This document shows, one piece after another, positions 23,989-32,513 of a stretch of DNA of 64,000 nucleotides. Every line of letters begins with the position of its first letter. Position 1 is the first letter of the stretch. The position numbers and the translations under genes are program-made. A model generated the notes under the pieces. That model saw only the letters and a list, made by a program, of their open reading frames with translations. It had not been told where the DNA came from and did not search any database. This stretch comes from CAYFZO01 sp965211995 (GTDB lineage: Bacteria; Pseudomonadota; Gammaproteobacteria; Poriferisulfidales; Oxydemutatoraceae). Location of the stretch: NCBI GenBank assembly GCA_965211995.1, contig OZ243040.1, positions 930,001-994,000 on the forward strand, given 5' to 3'.

Positions 23989-25236
23989 TCATTCTTCGCC
24001 GACGATCGTCAGATGCGGCGCAAGACGCTCTGCGGACAGCAGCCGGCGCAGGGTCGAGCGTCCGAGCGCCGCCGACTCAAAATGCGAGCCGTTCAGGCGC
24101 CCGAATTCGTGCATCTCGTCGAGCGCAGGCCCTTGGAAGCAGCAGTAAGACTGCGTTGTTTCATAAGTCTGCAACTCGTGCAGATTCGGCAGATATTCGA
24201 TCAGGCGCCGCCAGATCAGCAGGTTGATTAATTCGGTGCTTGACCGCCACCCGAGGCCGGCGTCGGACAGGTTCAGATGCCGGTGGTCGAATTTCTCGAT
24301 AACCTCGCGCTGCACGACCGCTTTCAAGTAGCCGTAATCCACCACGAAGCCGGTGTAGGGATCTATGCGGTCTTTGACTTTGACCACGAGGTTGTAGCGC
24401 CCGCCGTGCAGGTTCGCGCACTTGTCGGGATGGTCGGTAATGAAATGCGCCGAGTCAAACACCAATTCTTTCGCCACCAGCGCTTGCGGCGACGCCTCGG
24501 GGCCGTCCGCGTAGAAACGCTCGTGCGTGCACGGGATCTGCGACAACTGCGGGCGCAGCGCACCGAGCAGCGTGCGCGCGTCCGCCGACGTCAGCGTGCG
24601 CAGATACGCGCCCTCGCCCGCAACCGGCGCCAGCGCTTTCATAGTGACGCCGAGTTCGGCTTTGAGCCGCTGCGTGAACGCGCCCGCCGCAGTGCGGTCC
24701 GCGAGGTGTAAAAAAACATAGCCGCCGTACAAGTCCGAGCGCAGCGCGACCGCGACCGCCGCGAACAGCAGAAACTCCGACGCCGACAACTGTGCGAGCG
24801 CGACCGGAACGGTGCCGGCCAGGTTATCCCGCGGCGCCTGCAACCGGTTTGACGCCGTAACGCGGTGCGCGCGCGGGTCGAACCGGTAACTTTGCCGAAA
24901 GCGGAACCCGTAGTCCTGAAGAGACTGCGCCAGCGACAGCAATTGATCCAAGCGCCGGATCTCGCCCGGGATCACGCACCATCGGCGCCGCTCCTCGAAC
25001 ATTCCGACCGCGCGCACCGCCGCGAGCACGACCTGCGCCTTGCGCGGCACCCGCACCGCGCGTTTCGGGTAATCCGACAACGGCGATTCGTGATCGAGCA
25101 AAGCCCGCGGCACCACGATATCCAGCGGCAGGCCGTGGCGGATTGCGTATTCCTGCAACGTCAGGCCGCAGCACGCGGCGAGGTGTTCGTTATCAAGCCG
25201 CGCCGGCTCGGCGTTACATTCCAGGCACTTGTTCAT
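23989..25236 (-). CDS. 6-pyruvoyl-tetrahydropterin synthase-domain protein of the C1 cluster
   Basis: 415 residues. The C-terminal 150 residues are a PTPS/QueD-like domain: VFDSAHFITDHPDKCANLHG (about 255-275, with two zinc His and the catalytic-type Cys), VVDYGYLK, and KFDHRHLN (third His region). The first 60 residues have CLECN and AACCGLTLQEYAIRHGLPLD, a zinc-knuckle-like motif as in MucR/ROS-type proteins. The middle is unrecognised. The fusion suggests a pterin-modifying role in H4MPT synthesis, as PTPS-like proteins occur in these clusters. The ATG at 25236 has a GGGGTGA nine bases upstream. Confidence 0.72.
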   Translation of the reverse strand: MNKCLECNAEPARLDNEHLAACCGLTLQEYAIRHGLPLDIVVPRALLDHESPLSDYPKRAVRVPRKAQVVLAAVRAVGMFEERRRWCVIPGEIRRLDQLLSLAQSLQDYGFRFRQSYRFDPRAHRVTASNRLQAPRDNLAGTVPVALAQLSASEFLLFAAVAVALRSDLYGGYVFLHLADRTAAGAFTQRLKAELGVTMKALAPVAGEGAYLRTLTSADARTLLGALRPQLSQIPCTHERFYADGPEASPQALVAKELVFDSAHFITDHPDKCANLHGGRYNLVVKVKDRIDPYTGFVVDYGYLKAVVQREVIEKFDHRHLNLSDAGLGWRSSTELINLLIWRRLIEYLPNLHELQTYETTQSYCCFQGPALDEMHEFGRLNGSHFESAALGRSTLRRLLSAERLAPHLTIVGEE

Positions 25237-25295
25237 CGCGTCACCCCGGAAGATCATTTGACGCCGCATTATACCGCGCCGTAAAACGCCGCCTC

Positions 25296-25327
25296 AAAAA
25301 AAACCCCGGCAAAAACAATGCCGGGGC
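25296..25327 (-). terminator. Rho-independent terminator after fae
   Basis: On the minus strand an 8-bp stem CCCCGGCA / TGCCGGGG (25326-25319 with 25311-25304), a 7-base loop and an eight-T tract. It lies about 25 bases after the fae stop and separates fae from the PTPS-like gene. Confidence 0.92.
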
Positions 25328-25352
25328 TTTGCATACGGTGGCAAAGGAAAAG

Positions 25353-25880
25353 TCAGAATCCCTTGAACGGATGCTCCTCGCTGTCTTTTCTTGCGATGGC
25401 ATCGGCCGCCGTCGGCACACCGTCAACGGCGTTCTTGAGCGCCATCTTCGTCGCCTTGTAGTTGTTTTCGTAAATGGCTTCGTTGCTGTCGGCTTCCCAA
25501 TGGATGAACACGCCGACGCAGACGTACAGGTCATTGGCTTCGTGCTGGGAAATGACGCCTTCGGCGACGCTGTCCTGCACCGCCATGGCGACTGCCCTCT
25601 GCGCCGGGCCGAACATCTGAACCGCCTGCTTCGCACCCTTGATGGTCACTTTATTGAACATCATCGTGTTGGGCTTGCACTGCAGGTTCGGCGCGATCAC
25701 GGCCAGCAGGGAAGTGAAACCGTCCTTGTTGTTGACGAGGCCGTTGCAAAAAGCGGTCTCGACGGCGGAACCGCGCGGACCGAGCAACAGGTCAATGTGA
25801 GCGATTTCCGCCATCGTTCCGGACGGGTCGTTGTCATTGACCAGGGCCTCCCCCACCATTACTTTGTCTATTGCCATCAT
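25353..25880 (-). CDS. fae: Formaldehyde-activating enzyme
   Basis: 175 residues (174 if the second ATG is used). Fae condenses formaldehyde with H4MPT to methylene-H4MPT. The sequence is highly conserved: VGEALVNDND, EIAHIDLLLGPRGS with the catalytic His at about 28, ETAFCNGLVNNKDGFTSLLA, CKPNTMMFNKVTIKGAKQAV, and VFIHWEADS. An AAGGAG lies just upstream; its spacing suits the second ATG (25877) better. The strong ribosome site and its own terminator suggest high expression, as for Fae in methylotrophs. Confidence 0.97.
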   Translation of the reverse strand: MMAIDKVMVGEALVNDNDPSGTMAEIAHIDLLLGPRGSAVETAFCNGLVNNKDGFTSLLAVIAPNLQCKPNTMMFNKVTIKGAKQAVQMFGPAQRAVAMAVQDSVAEGVISQHEANDLYVCVGVFIHWEADSNEAIYENNYKATKMALKNAVDGVPTAADAIARKDSEEHPFKGF

Positions 25881-25926
25881 TTTCTCCTTAAGAGTTGTAT
25901 CTGTTTGTTAACAAACCGGGCCTCGC

Positions 25927-26829
25927 TCAAACATCCTTTTCCGGCAGCGGTTTCCCTCCCGCCCGATGCAAGGCCCTCAAACCGGCGACCACAAGGCCGG
26001 CTACGACCAGATCAGCCGTTGTCCCTGGGTTGACGCCGTTTCCTTTCAAGCGCCGGTCAAACTCAAGCAACTGCGGCTTGAACCGTTCGGGCTCGTCGGC
26101 GCCGGCAAAAGACTCGGACAATGACGCCGCCTCCGCGCTGACTTTTCGCGCTTCGTCGGCACCGTGTTTGCGAGTGATCAGGCTGTCCGGATACCTGCCG
26201 AGCAGTGTCAGATAAACACCGGCGGCAGACCAATCACTATACCCCCATCTCGCCTGAAACTCAAGCAGGCACGGCACGGCTTCATCGAATACAAGGCGGT
26301 AGCCGTCGGCGTATTGCGCCGCGATCAAGTCGCGCTCGCGCGCCAGCGCCATCGCACCGCGCAGACTGACCGCGGGCTCAGCCGCGAGGTCGGCTTCGCC
26401 CACCTTGCCCATGCCGCCCGCCCGCGCCGTGCGGATCGCGCGGTACGCAAGCACCGCATCGGCGACCGTCGTGCGCTCGAGCACGGCCGCCACCGCGCGC
26501 CGAAGATCTCCGCCGCCTGCCGGCGCCGCGGCGAGCGCCGCGTGTATCAACGGCGCGCACAGCAAAACGATGCCGAGGTTGGTATTGCAGTCAACCACCG
26601 TGCGCGTCGCCGTCACCGCGTCGAAGATGCGCTCGCCCAGCGTCGCGCCGCGGCGGCAGATTGCAGGCGCGCAGACGCGCGCGCTGCGGATGAAATCGTC
26701 GGCACACATTCCGTACGCCGCACCGTGCAGACCGACGTTGCCCGGCTTGAGCGCGCGCACGTCGGTCTCGCAGGCCTCAACGAACAGCGCCTGCACAGCG
26801 GCAGGCGCCACTTTGCACCGGGCCGTCAC
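25927..26829 (-). CDS. Triphosphoribosyl-dephospho-CoA synthase (CitG)-like protein of the C1 cluster
   Basis: 300 residues from GTG 26829, which overlaps the preceding stop (GTGA). Segments ALKPGNVGLHGA (about 25-36), NTNLGIVLLCAP and GGMGKVGEADLA match the CitG/MdcB family, whose members transfer ADP-ribose-type groups to make the prosthetic group precursor. No citrate lyase or malonate decarboxylase genes are near; CitG homologues are a regular part of bacterial H4MPT clusters, and a step in forming the ribosyl-linked part of H4MPT is a fair guess. Its exact function is unknown. Confidence 0.8.
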   Translation of the reverse strand: MTARCKVAPAAVQALFVEACETDVRALKPGNVGLHGAAYGMCADDFIRSARVCAPAICRRGATLGERIFDAVTATRTVVDCNTNLGIVLLCAPLIHAALAAAPAGGGDLRRAVAAVLERTTVADAVLAYRAIRTARAGGMGKVGEADLAAEPAVSLRGAMALARERDLIAAQYADGYRLVFDEAVPCLLEFQARWGYSDWSAAGVYLTLLGRYPDSLITRKHGADEARKVSAEAASLSESFAGADEPERFKPQLLEFDRRLKGNGVNPGTTADLVVAGLVVAGLRALHRAGGKPLPEKDV

Positions 26830-27728
26830 TGCGGCGCTTGCGCGGCGCCGGCGTCGCGGCGGCGCAGAAAGTCGCCGACCAGCATTTGCGCGATATCGGC
26901 GTCGGTGACGCCCTGCAATCCTTTCCACGCGGGAATGCTGTTGACTTCGGTCACCCACAAAGCGCCGGCGGCGTCTTGCATCAGATCGACACCGGCGTAA
27001 GCCATGCCGACCGCGGCGACCGCGGCGACCGCAAGTTGCCGCATCGCCGCGCCGGGCTCAACTGCGCGGCACTCGCTGCCTTGCGCGACGTTGTTGATCC
27101 AATGCCGCCCGATACGCTCCATCGCCGCAACCGTGCGCCCGCCGACAACGAGCAGCCGCCAGTCGTGCCACACGCCGCCGCCGCCGTCTATAAAGTCCTG
27201 CAGGTAATAAATACCGCCCTCGGACAACTCAGGCAAAGGCGCGCCGGGCGCGGCCAGTTGCAGACCCTTGCCCTGGGAGCCGAAAACCGGCTTGACGACC
27301 AGGCGCCGTCCGGCGCGCACCGCCGCGTCGAGGGCTTGCAGCGCGCGGTCGCGGTCACCGCCCGCGCAAGTGTGCGGCGCCGGCACACCGGCGCGCTTGA
27401 GCAGAAAACTCGTCATCACCTTGTCCACGCTGCGCTCGATCGCGCGCGCGTCGTTATAGACCGGCACGCCGAGGTGCTCCATCGCGTGCAGCACGTCGAG
27501 ATAGAACACAACCTGCTCAAGCGTGCCGCCGGGAACGCCGCGCACGAACACGCCGTCGGGAATTGCGCCGTCGAAGCCGGGGATCAGCCAACTAGCGGGG
27601 TCGGCGCGCGTCGAAAATTCGCAGTCGGTCAGCGCCGCGACGCACACCTCGCAGCCGCTGCGCGTAAACGCCTCGACCACTTTGGAAGTGTGCCAACCAA
27701 CACTGTCCGCGACCACGGCGATCTTCAA
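26826..27728 (-). CDS. RimK-type ATP-grasp ligase
   Basis: 300 residues from TTG 27728, supported by GGAGG five bases upstream; the upstream ATG at 27776 would translate the repeat array. The ATP-grasp fold is evident: GVPVYNDARAIERSVDKVMT (about 85-105), LVVKPVFGSQGKGLQL near 155 and WVTEVNSIPAWKG near 270. RimK-type ligases add glutamates or similar amino acids to small molecules; in H4MPT/methylofuran producers this class (such as MptN) adds the glutamyl tail. The position before CitG-like and fae supports the assignment. Confidence 0.8.
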   Translation of the reverse strand: MKIAVVADSVGWHTSKVVEAFTRSGCEVCVAALTDCEFSTRADPASWLIPGFDGAIPDGVFVRGVPGGTLEQVVFYLDVLHAMEHLGVPVYNDARAIERSVDKVMTSFLLKRAGVPAPHTCAGGDRDRALQALDAAVRAGRRLVVKPVFGSQGKGLQLAAPGAPLPELSEGGIYYLQDFIDGGGGVWHDWRLLVVGGRTVAAMERIGRHWINNVAQGSECRAVEPGAAMRQLAVAAVAAVGMAYAGVDLMQDAAGALWVTEVNSIPAWKGLQGVTDADIAQMLVGDFLRRRDAGAAQAPQ

Positions 27729-27795
27729 ACCCGCCTCCGATGCTCTATCGCGTCCGCGGATTGCGCGGGTTTGCATGGGTTTGACAACGGCGCGG

Positions 27796-28255
27796 CTCGC
27801 CGTGGATTACGCGGATTTGCATGGACCAAAGACGGGTTGTGCATTGACGCCGCTGAGAATTGCGGTCGTGCTCGCCGTGCACCGCCATCGCCGCGCTGAT
27901 AACGCCGCCACTCGCCGCGAATGACGCAGGCTTGCACGGATCAAAGGCGGATTGTGCATTGACGCCGCTGAGAATTGCGGTTGTGCTCGCCGCGCACGAC
28001 CATCGCCGCGTTGATAACGCCGCCACTCGCCGCGAATGACGCAGGTTTGCACGGATCAAAGGCGGATTGTGCATTGACACCGCTGAGAGTTGCGGTTGTG
28101 CTCGCCGCGCACGACCATCGCCGCGTTGATAACGCCGCCACTCGCCGCGAATGACGCAGGCTTGCACGGATCAAAGGCGGATTGTGCATTGACACCGCTG
28201 AGAATTGCGGTCGTGCTCGCCGTGCACCGCCGTTGCCGCGTTGATCATCGTGCAA
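27796..28255. repeat. 115-bp tandem repeat array, four units
   Basis: CTCGCC units start at 27796, 27911, 28026 and 28141; GCATTGAC recurs at 27841, 27956, 28071 and 28186, all 115 bp apart. The middle copies are nearly identical and the outer ones more diverged. The array fills the gap between the RimK-like gene and mch. The minus strand has no stop over long stretches, but the period is not a multiple of three and the translations are Arg/Ala/Ser-rich. No CRISPR-type spacers. Confidence 0.93.
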
Positions 28256-28303
28256 CTCTTGTCCTTTGTCTTCATCCGTGTTCATTGGTGTCCATCCGCG
28301 GCT
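28256..28303. repeat. Short degenerate repeat unit after the 115-bp array
   Basis: CTTCATCCGTGTTCATTGG with TCCATCCGCGG resembles a short repeat (ATCCGTGTTCATCCGTG type) that occurs in many unrelated bacterial genomes. Only one degenerate unit is present here. Confidence 0.35.
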
Positions 28304-29299
28304 CTATTTTTCTTTTGAAAACGACTGCGCGAGCAGGTCGAGCGCGATCCCGCCGGCGTGGAAAGTGCGTCCGCTCGGTAAATGCGTCACCGCGACCTTG
28401 GCCGGACTGAACAGCAGCGGGTCAATCTTGAAGAAGTCACAGCCGTAGTCCTGGAACACCCGGGCGAACGGCCTGCCGTAATCTTTCGACGTGCCGCTCG
28501 GAAGGCGCTCGGCGAGGTCGCGCGCGTCGTCGGCCGCGCCTTCGACGAACAACTGCACTTGCCCCGCGAACAGGATTGCGTCGTTGGTGCGCCCCATCGC
28601 TTCGATGAAATCACCGGCCGGCGGCGCGAGCGGTGCGCTGCCCGCGCCATCTACGATGGTTGCCAATGCAAACCCGAGTTCGTGCGCCTTGTGCAGCGCG
28701 ACCTCGAGTACGCGCGCGACCACCTGGGTCGCACCCGCGAGGCTGTGCGTCGGCGTCATAATCACCGTGACGCGGTCGGGCGCGAGGCCCGCGGACTCGG
28801 CGATATACGCGAGCACCTGATCCGGCGGCGGCCGATCGACTTCGAGCACCAGCACGCAGTCGTCGGCGTGATCTTGGTACTTGAGTTCCTCGAACAAAGG
28901 CTCCTTGCACGCGAGCGCGCGCCCCGGCCCCGAACCCAGCGCGTGAAAAGCGCCTTTGCCTGCGCCGTGCGACAGACTCCACCCGGCGTACTGCGAGCCG
29001 AGGCAGGCGAGCACCGGATTGGACGAATGGACGTGCAGGCTCAAAGGCCAGCCGGGCGCGACGCCGAGGTGCGTCAGCGACACTCGACCGAGCCCGCCGA
29101 GACAGATCTCGGCGATCAGGCGCCCCGCTTCAAGCCCGCCCGGCGCGTTGATGCCCGCATCGATCAACAACGCGCCGCCGGACGAGCGCGATGACTGCAA
29201 GCGCAACGCCGCCCGGTTGTCATGCAAAGTCTTGACCAACTCCATCGCGCCGCGGTTGACGCTGACTTCGGGGAATAAGTAGTTGGATCCCGTGCTCAT
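28304..29299 (-). CDS. mch: Methenyltetrahydromethanopterin cyclohydrolase
   Basis: 331 residues, as in methylotrophs. Mch hydrolyses methenyl-H4MPT to 5-formyl-H4MPT. Family segments: SVNRGAMELV near the start, LIDAGINAPGGLEAGR (about 44-59), GVAPGWPLSLHVHSSNPVLA, LGSQYAGWSLS, and FHALGSGPGRALA. The ATG overlaps the upstream stop (ATGA). The C-terminus runs next to the 115-bp array. Its stop is TAG, so TAG is used for termination in this genome. Confidence 0.95.
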   Translation of the reverse strand: MSTGSNYLFPEVSVNRGAMELVKTLHDNRAALRLQSSRSSGGALLIDAGINAPGGLEAGRLIAEICLGGLGRVSLTHLGVAPGWPLSLHVHSSNPVLACLGSQYAGWSLSHGAGKGAFHALGSGPGRALACKEPLFEELKYQDHADDCVLVLEVDRPPPDQVLAYIAESAGLAPDRVTVIMTPTHSLAGATQVVARVLEVALHKAHELGFALATIVDGAGSAPLAPPAGDFIEAMGRTNDAILFAGQVQLFVEGAADDARDLAERLPSGTSKDYGRPFARVFQDYGCDFFKIDPLLFSPAKVAVTHLPSGRTFHAGGIALDLLAQSFSKEK

Positions 29300-30504
29300 G
29301 CCCCCGCTCCGTCGTTGATCGCCGGTGCAATGGGGCGCATCACGGAGCGCTCCCCGGGCGCCGCACGCCGCCGGGTGAATTGCGCGTTCAGCGAGCGGAT
29401 CGAATGTTGCACGCGCCTGAGCGTTTCCGCCGCGGTCCGCGCGTGCGCCGTCAGCGTACACACCGGCTCGCCCGGCGCCCATGCGCGCGGGCGGTCAACG
29501 TTGGCGGGCAGATCGCGCGCGCCGGCGGGCCATGCGAAACCGCGCGAAATCGTGAGCGGGCGCGATGCGTACATCACGGCGTGCGCCCGCGGCGCCTGCG
29601 GCTCGGGCCGCGACGGTGCCAAAGAGGGCGAACGGCACGCGTCGAGGTGCGCCGTGAACAAAACGCCCGCCGGGTCATCGTGCAACTGCATCGTCGCGCT
29701 CACGCGCGGGTTGAGTTCGAGCAGAAACAACTCATCGCCGCAAACCACGTAATCGGCGCTATTGACGCCGACCAGCGAAAACTCCCGCGCAAGGCGTGCG
29801 GCGTAGTCTTCGGTTTGCGCACGCTGCGCGGCGGTGAGCGGGCTGCGGTTGATCGCGCCGCCGTAGCAGAACGCCGGCCCCTCGCCGTGGTGCGACTGCC
29901 ACTGCGTGTTCCAGCCGACGCTCGCGACGGCGGTGCCTGCAATGAACAAGTGCGATACCGCGGTCCCGGGCTGATAAGACTGCCGATAAGACCGCCGGCA
30001 AGCCGCGGCCCGCGCCGGGGTGAAACGAACGTGCGCCCCGCCGCTCGCACCCGCGAGTTTTGCCAATGCCGGCGCCGGCGCAGCGGCGCCTTCGGGCGGA
30101 TGAGGAATATCGAGACGACGCAGGCGCTCGGTGAAGCGGCGGCGGTCGCGGCACAGCGCAAAGACTTCGGCGGCGTTGGCGTAAACCGGCAACCGCGCGG
30201 ACAGCCATGCGATCAGTTCCGGGCACGCGTCGAGTCCCGGCCCGACGACGACGCCTTCGAACCGCCGCTGCCCGAGCAGACGGGCGCAAGCCGCACGCGC
30301 GGCGGCGCAATCCGGACCGTTCGCGGCGGCCGCGGCGAACGGCACGCGCACGGCGCGGCGTGCGAGCGATCTCACCTCGACGTCGGTGAAACAGTCAATC
30401 GCGCTGAACGCGCGGCCGGCGGCGGCCGCGGCGGCGGCGAGAAAACGCGCGCTCGCGGCAATGATCAAAAGTTCGGGCGCCCCGCCCGGGGAGTCATTCG
30501 CCAT
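29296..30504 (-). CDS. ATP-grasp family protein of the C1 cluster
   Basis: 402 residues. The segments HGEGPAFCYGGAINRSPLT, DYAARLAREFSLVGVNSADYV and LFLLELNPRVSATMQL (about 285) show an ATP-grasp core, and the C-terminal 90 residues (SRPLTISRGFAWPAGARDLP onward) match the tail domain seen in ATP-grasp proteins that lie between mtdB and mch in methylotroph clusters. Substrate unknown; a role in glutamylation or assembly of H4MPT is inferred from position. It overlaps mtdB by 11 bases and mch by 4. Confidence 0.75.
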   Translation of the reverse strand: MANDSPGGAPELLIIAASARFLAAAAAAAGRAFSAIDCFTDVEVRSLARRAVRVPFAAAAANGPDCAAARAACARLLGQRRFEGVVVGPGLDACPELIAWLSARLPVYANAAEVFALCRDRRRFTERLRRLDIPHPPEGAAAPAPALAKLAGASGGAHVRFTPARAAACRRSYRQSYQPGTAVSHLFIAGTAVASVGWNTQWQSHHGEGPAFCYGGAINRSPLTAAQRAQTEDYAARLAREFSLVGVNSADYVVCGDELFLLELNPRVSATMQLHDDPAGVLFTAHLDACRSPSLAPSRPEPQAPRAHAVMYASRPLTISRGFAWPAGARDLPANVDRPRAWAPGEPVCTLTAHARTAAETLRRVQHSIRSLNAQFTRRRAAPGERSVMRPIAPAINDGAGA

Positions 30505-31402
30505 GCTCTTTTATGTACTCGCGCGCGGCGTCGCAGGCGTGCTCAAAATGCAGATACAGCGGCTTGCCGGCGGCGCGCATTTTCTTCAGCAGCCGGTGCT
30601 GCGATTGATACTTGATGTTGCCGATCGCCAACGCGCCGATGCTGACGGCACCCGACGAGGAGTACGCGTTGGCGACCCCGTCGTGCTGCGCCTCAACCCC
30701 GACGATGCCCGGCGGCGGCACCGCGTTGACGTCGGCGGCGGCCTTGAGTCCGGCCGCGGCCTTGACCTCGTCCTCGCTCATCACTTGAACGCCCGCCGCG
30801 GCGACCGCGAGCGCGACGGCGGCGCCGGGCAATTCACGCGCTTTGGTGTCGTTGTCGCCGGCGTAGATCGTCCCGCCCGCGCTGAGCAGCGCAGCGCAGC
30901 GGTCAACCGCGGCCTGCGCCCTGGCCATCTTGCGGCTCAACAGGAACACTTCGGCGCCCGCGTTCGCGGCGAGCACCGCGACCGCCGTGCCGACCGGGCC
31001 GGTGCCGCCCATCACCAGCACCTTCTGTCCCGGCAAACCGGCCCGGTGCGCTTTCGCCAGATGTTTCTCGACCGCGACGATCATGCCCGCCGCCGTCGTA
31101 AAAGCGCCGCTGGGATCGGCAAACACCGAAATCTCAAACGGCGGCACCATGGACGCGCGCGCCGCTTCCAGCATCTCGAGCGCCGCAAACATATCGCGCC
31201 CGCCGATGAACAGCCCGGTGCGTTTCATCCTGCTCGGCCCGCGTGAAAAGATCGCGTCCTGCACCAGCGCTTGGATCTCGCCGGCCTCGACGCCGGTATA
31301 GGGGATCGTGCGTTCCCAACCGGCGTCAATCGCCATATTGACGTCAAACGGGCTGAGATTTTTTTCCGAAGTCAGCATATGCAGAATAAAAGGCTTTTCC
31401 AT
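30494..31402 (-). CDS. mtdB: Methylene-tetrahydromethanopterin dehydrogenase (NAD(P)-linked)
   Basis: 302 residues. MtdB oxidises methylene-H4MPT to methenyl-H4MPT with NAD or NADP. The start LHMLTSEKNLSPFDVNMA is typical, and VMGGTGPVGTAVAVLAANAG (about 129-148) is the Rossmann dinucleotide loop; ADVNAVPPPGIVGVE follows. An AAGGAG is correctly spaced before the ATG. A TATAAT with a weak -35 lies 68-95 bases upstream. It heads the mtdB - ATP-grasp - mch operon. Confidence 0.95.
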   Translation of the reverse strand: MEKPFILHMLTSEKNLSPFDVNMAIDAGWERTIPYTGVEAGEIQALVQDAIFSRGPSRMKRTGLFIGGRDMFAALEMLEAARASMVPPFEISVFADPSGAFTTAAGMIVAVEKHLAKAHRAGLPGQKVLVMGGTGPVGTAVAVLAANAGAEVFLLSRKMARAQAAVDRCAALLSAGGTIYAGDNDTKARELPGAAVALAVAAAGVQVMSEDEVKAAAGLKAAADVNAVPPPGIVGVEAQHDGVANAYSSSGAVSIGALAIGNIKYQSQHRLLKKMRAAGKPLYLHFEHACDAAREYIKEHGE

Positions 31403-31468
31403 CGTCGCTCCTTAAAATTGCCGTGGAAGTTTCCAACCACTCGGGCGAGGCCGCCGGTGCGGCCGGGC

Positions 31469-31497
31469 ATTATAAATTCATTCAGCGGCCCGGTTCA
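31469..31497 (-). promoter_or_regulatory. Candidate sigma-70 promoter of the mtdB operon
   Basis: Minus strand: TGAACC (31497-31492), 17-base spacer, perfect TATAAT (31474-31469). The -10 is convincing in such GC-rich sequence; the -35 matches only half of the consensus. Confidence 0.45.
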
Positions 31498-32466
31498 GGC
31501 GCTTTGCTCCGCGACGTCGGCGCCGCGGTTGTCGGCGCGGGTCACCGACAGCCCGACGCCCGCCTCATCCGCAAACGCCCGCCCGACCATCGCGATCAAC
31601 TCTCGCGCACGTTCAGCGTCGGGCGCGAACACGAAGCCCGTCGGGCCCCACGAACTCTGCCCGATGCCCTTGACGCCGCGCTCGCGCAGGTATTCCAGCA
31701 CTCGTCCGACTTTCAAACTCGCGTAGCGCCCCCCCTGCGCCGCCGCGAAGTAATCGCCGACGCAGTCTTGCAGCCGCATCGTCGCGTCGGCGAACGCCGC
31801 AAAATCGGACTCGGCGACGCCCGGCAGCAACTCCATCAGCAGCACGCGGCTCAGATAGCCCGCGCAACTCGACGAAAACCCCGGCAGATCGTCAAACGCG
31901 CCGGACTCTACCGCGCCGTGCATGCCGACGGCGGCTTCGTCGGTCACGAGCACCACGCGCCACGGCTCGGGCAACGCAAAGCGGGCCAGCAACGGCGGCG
32001 GCGCGTCGCCGGCACCTTTGCCGCCGTCAACGACGACGCCGCCGCGCTCGAACGCGGCGACGCCGACGCCCGAACGCCGCCCGCGCCCCATCACGCGCAT
32101 AATCTCGCGGCTCGACGGTCGCACGCCGCTCAACCGCGCGAGTCCGTGCGCGACCGCCAGCGCCAACTGCGTCCCGGAACCGAAACCGCGGTGTTCGGGA
32201 ATCGCTTGGCGCACTTCGATACGCGCCGCACGCACGTCCGCTCGCGCTTGCAAAAAACGCTCGCCCGCCGCGCGCGCGCGGTCGCACGCCGCACCGACCG
32301 CTTCCAACGCCGGCGCCGGACGCACGCTCAGTTCGAGGCAGGGTTCGGCGAGGGCTACGCCGACGCCGCCGAATTTACGCCCGAGACCGCCGTGCAGGTC
32401 GGCGAACCCGAGATGCAAGCGCGCCGGCGCCCGTACTCGGCAAATTCGTTGTGCAGACTTTGTCAT
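31495..32466 (-). CDS. mptG: Beta-ribofuranosylaminobenzene 5'-phosphate (beta-RFAP) synthase
   Basis: 323 residues. It decarboxylates and couples p-aminobenzoate to phosphoribosyl diphosphate, the committed step of methanopterin synthesis. It has the GHMP-like fold: RVRAPARLHLGFADLHGG near the N-terminus, HRGFGSGTQLALAVAHGLA (about 92-110) and the C-terminal GIGQSSWGPTGFVFA. The closest functional partner, PabB, is at 19559-20950. It is transcribed away from the DUF4242 gene, and an inverted repeat with two -10 like boxes lies between them. Confidence 0.9.
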   Translation of the reverse strand: MTKSAQRICRVRAPARLHLGFADLHGGLGRKFGGVGVALAEPCLELSVRPAPALEAVGAACDRARAAGERFLQARADVRAARIEVRQAIPEHRGFGSGTQLALAVAHGLARLSGVRPSSREIMRVMGRGRRSGVGVAAFERGGVVVDGGKGAGDAPPPLLARFALPEPWRVVLVTDEAAVGMHGAVESGAFDDLPGFSSSCAGYLSRVLLMELLPGVAESDFAAFADATMRLQDCVGDYFAAAQGGRYASLKVGRVLEYLRERGVKGIGQSSWGPTGFVFAPDAERARELIAMVGRAFADEAGVGLSVTRADNRGADVAEQSA

Positions 32467-32513
32467 GCGCTGAAAGACCGTTTGGAGCGGGTGCCCGCCG
32501 GATATATTCGGAC

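Noticed and set aside
27796..28255. 115-bp array as a CRISPR
   Set aside because: Units are contiguous with no unique spacers, far longer than CRISPR repeats, and no cas genes are near.
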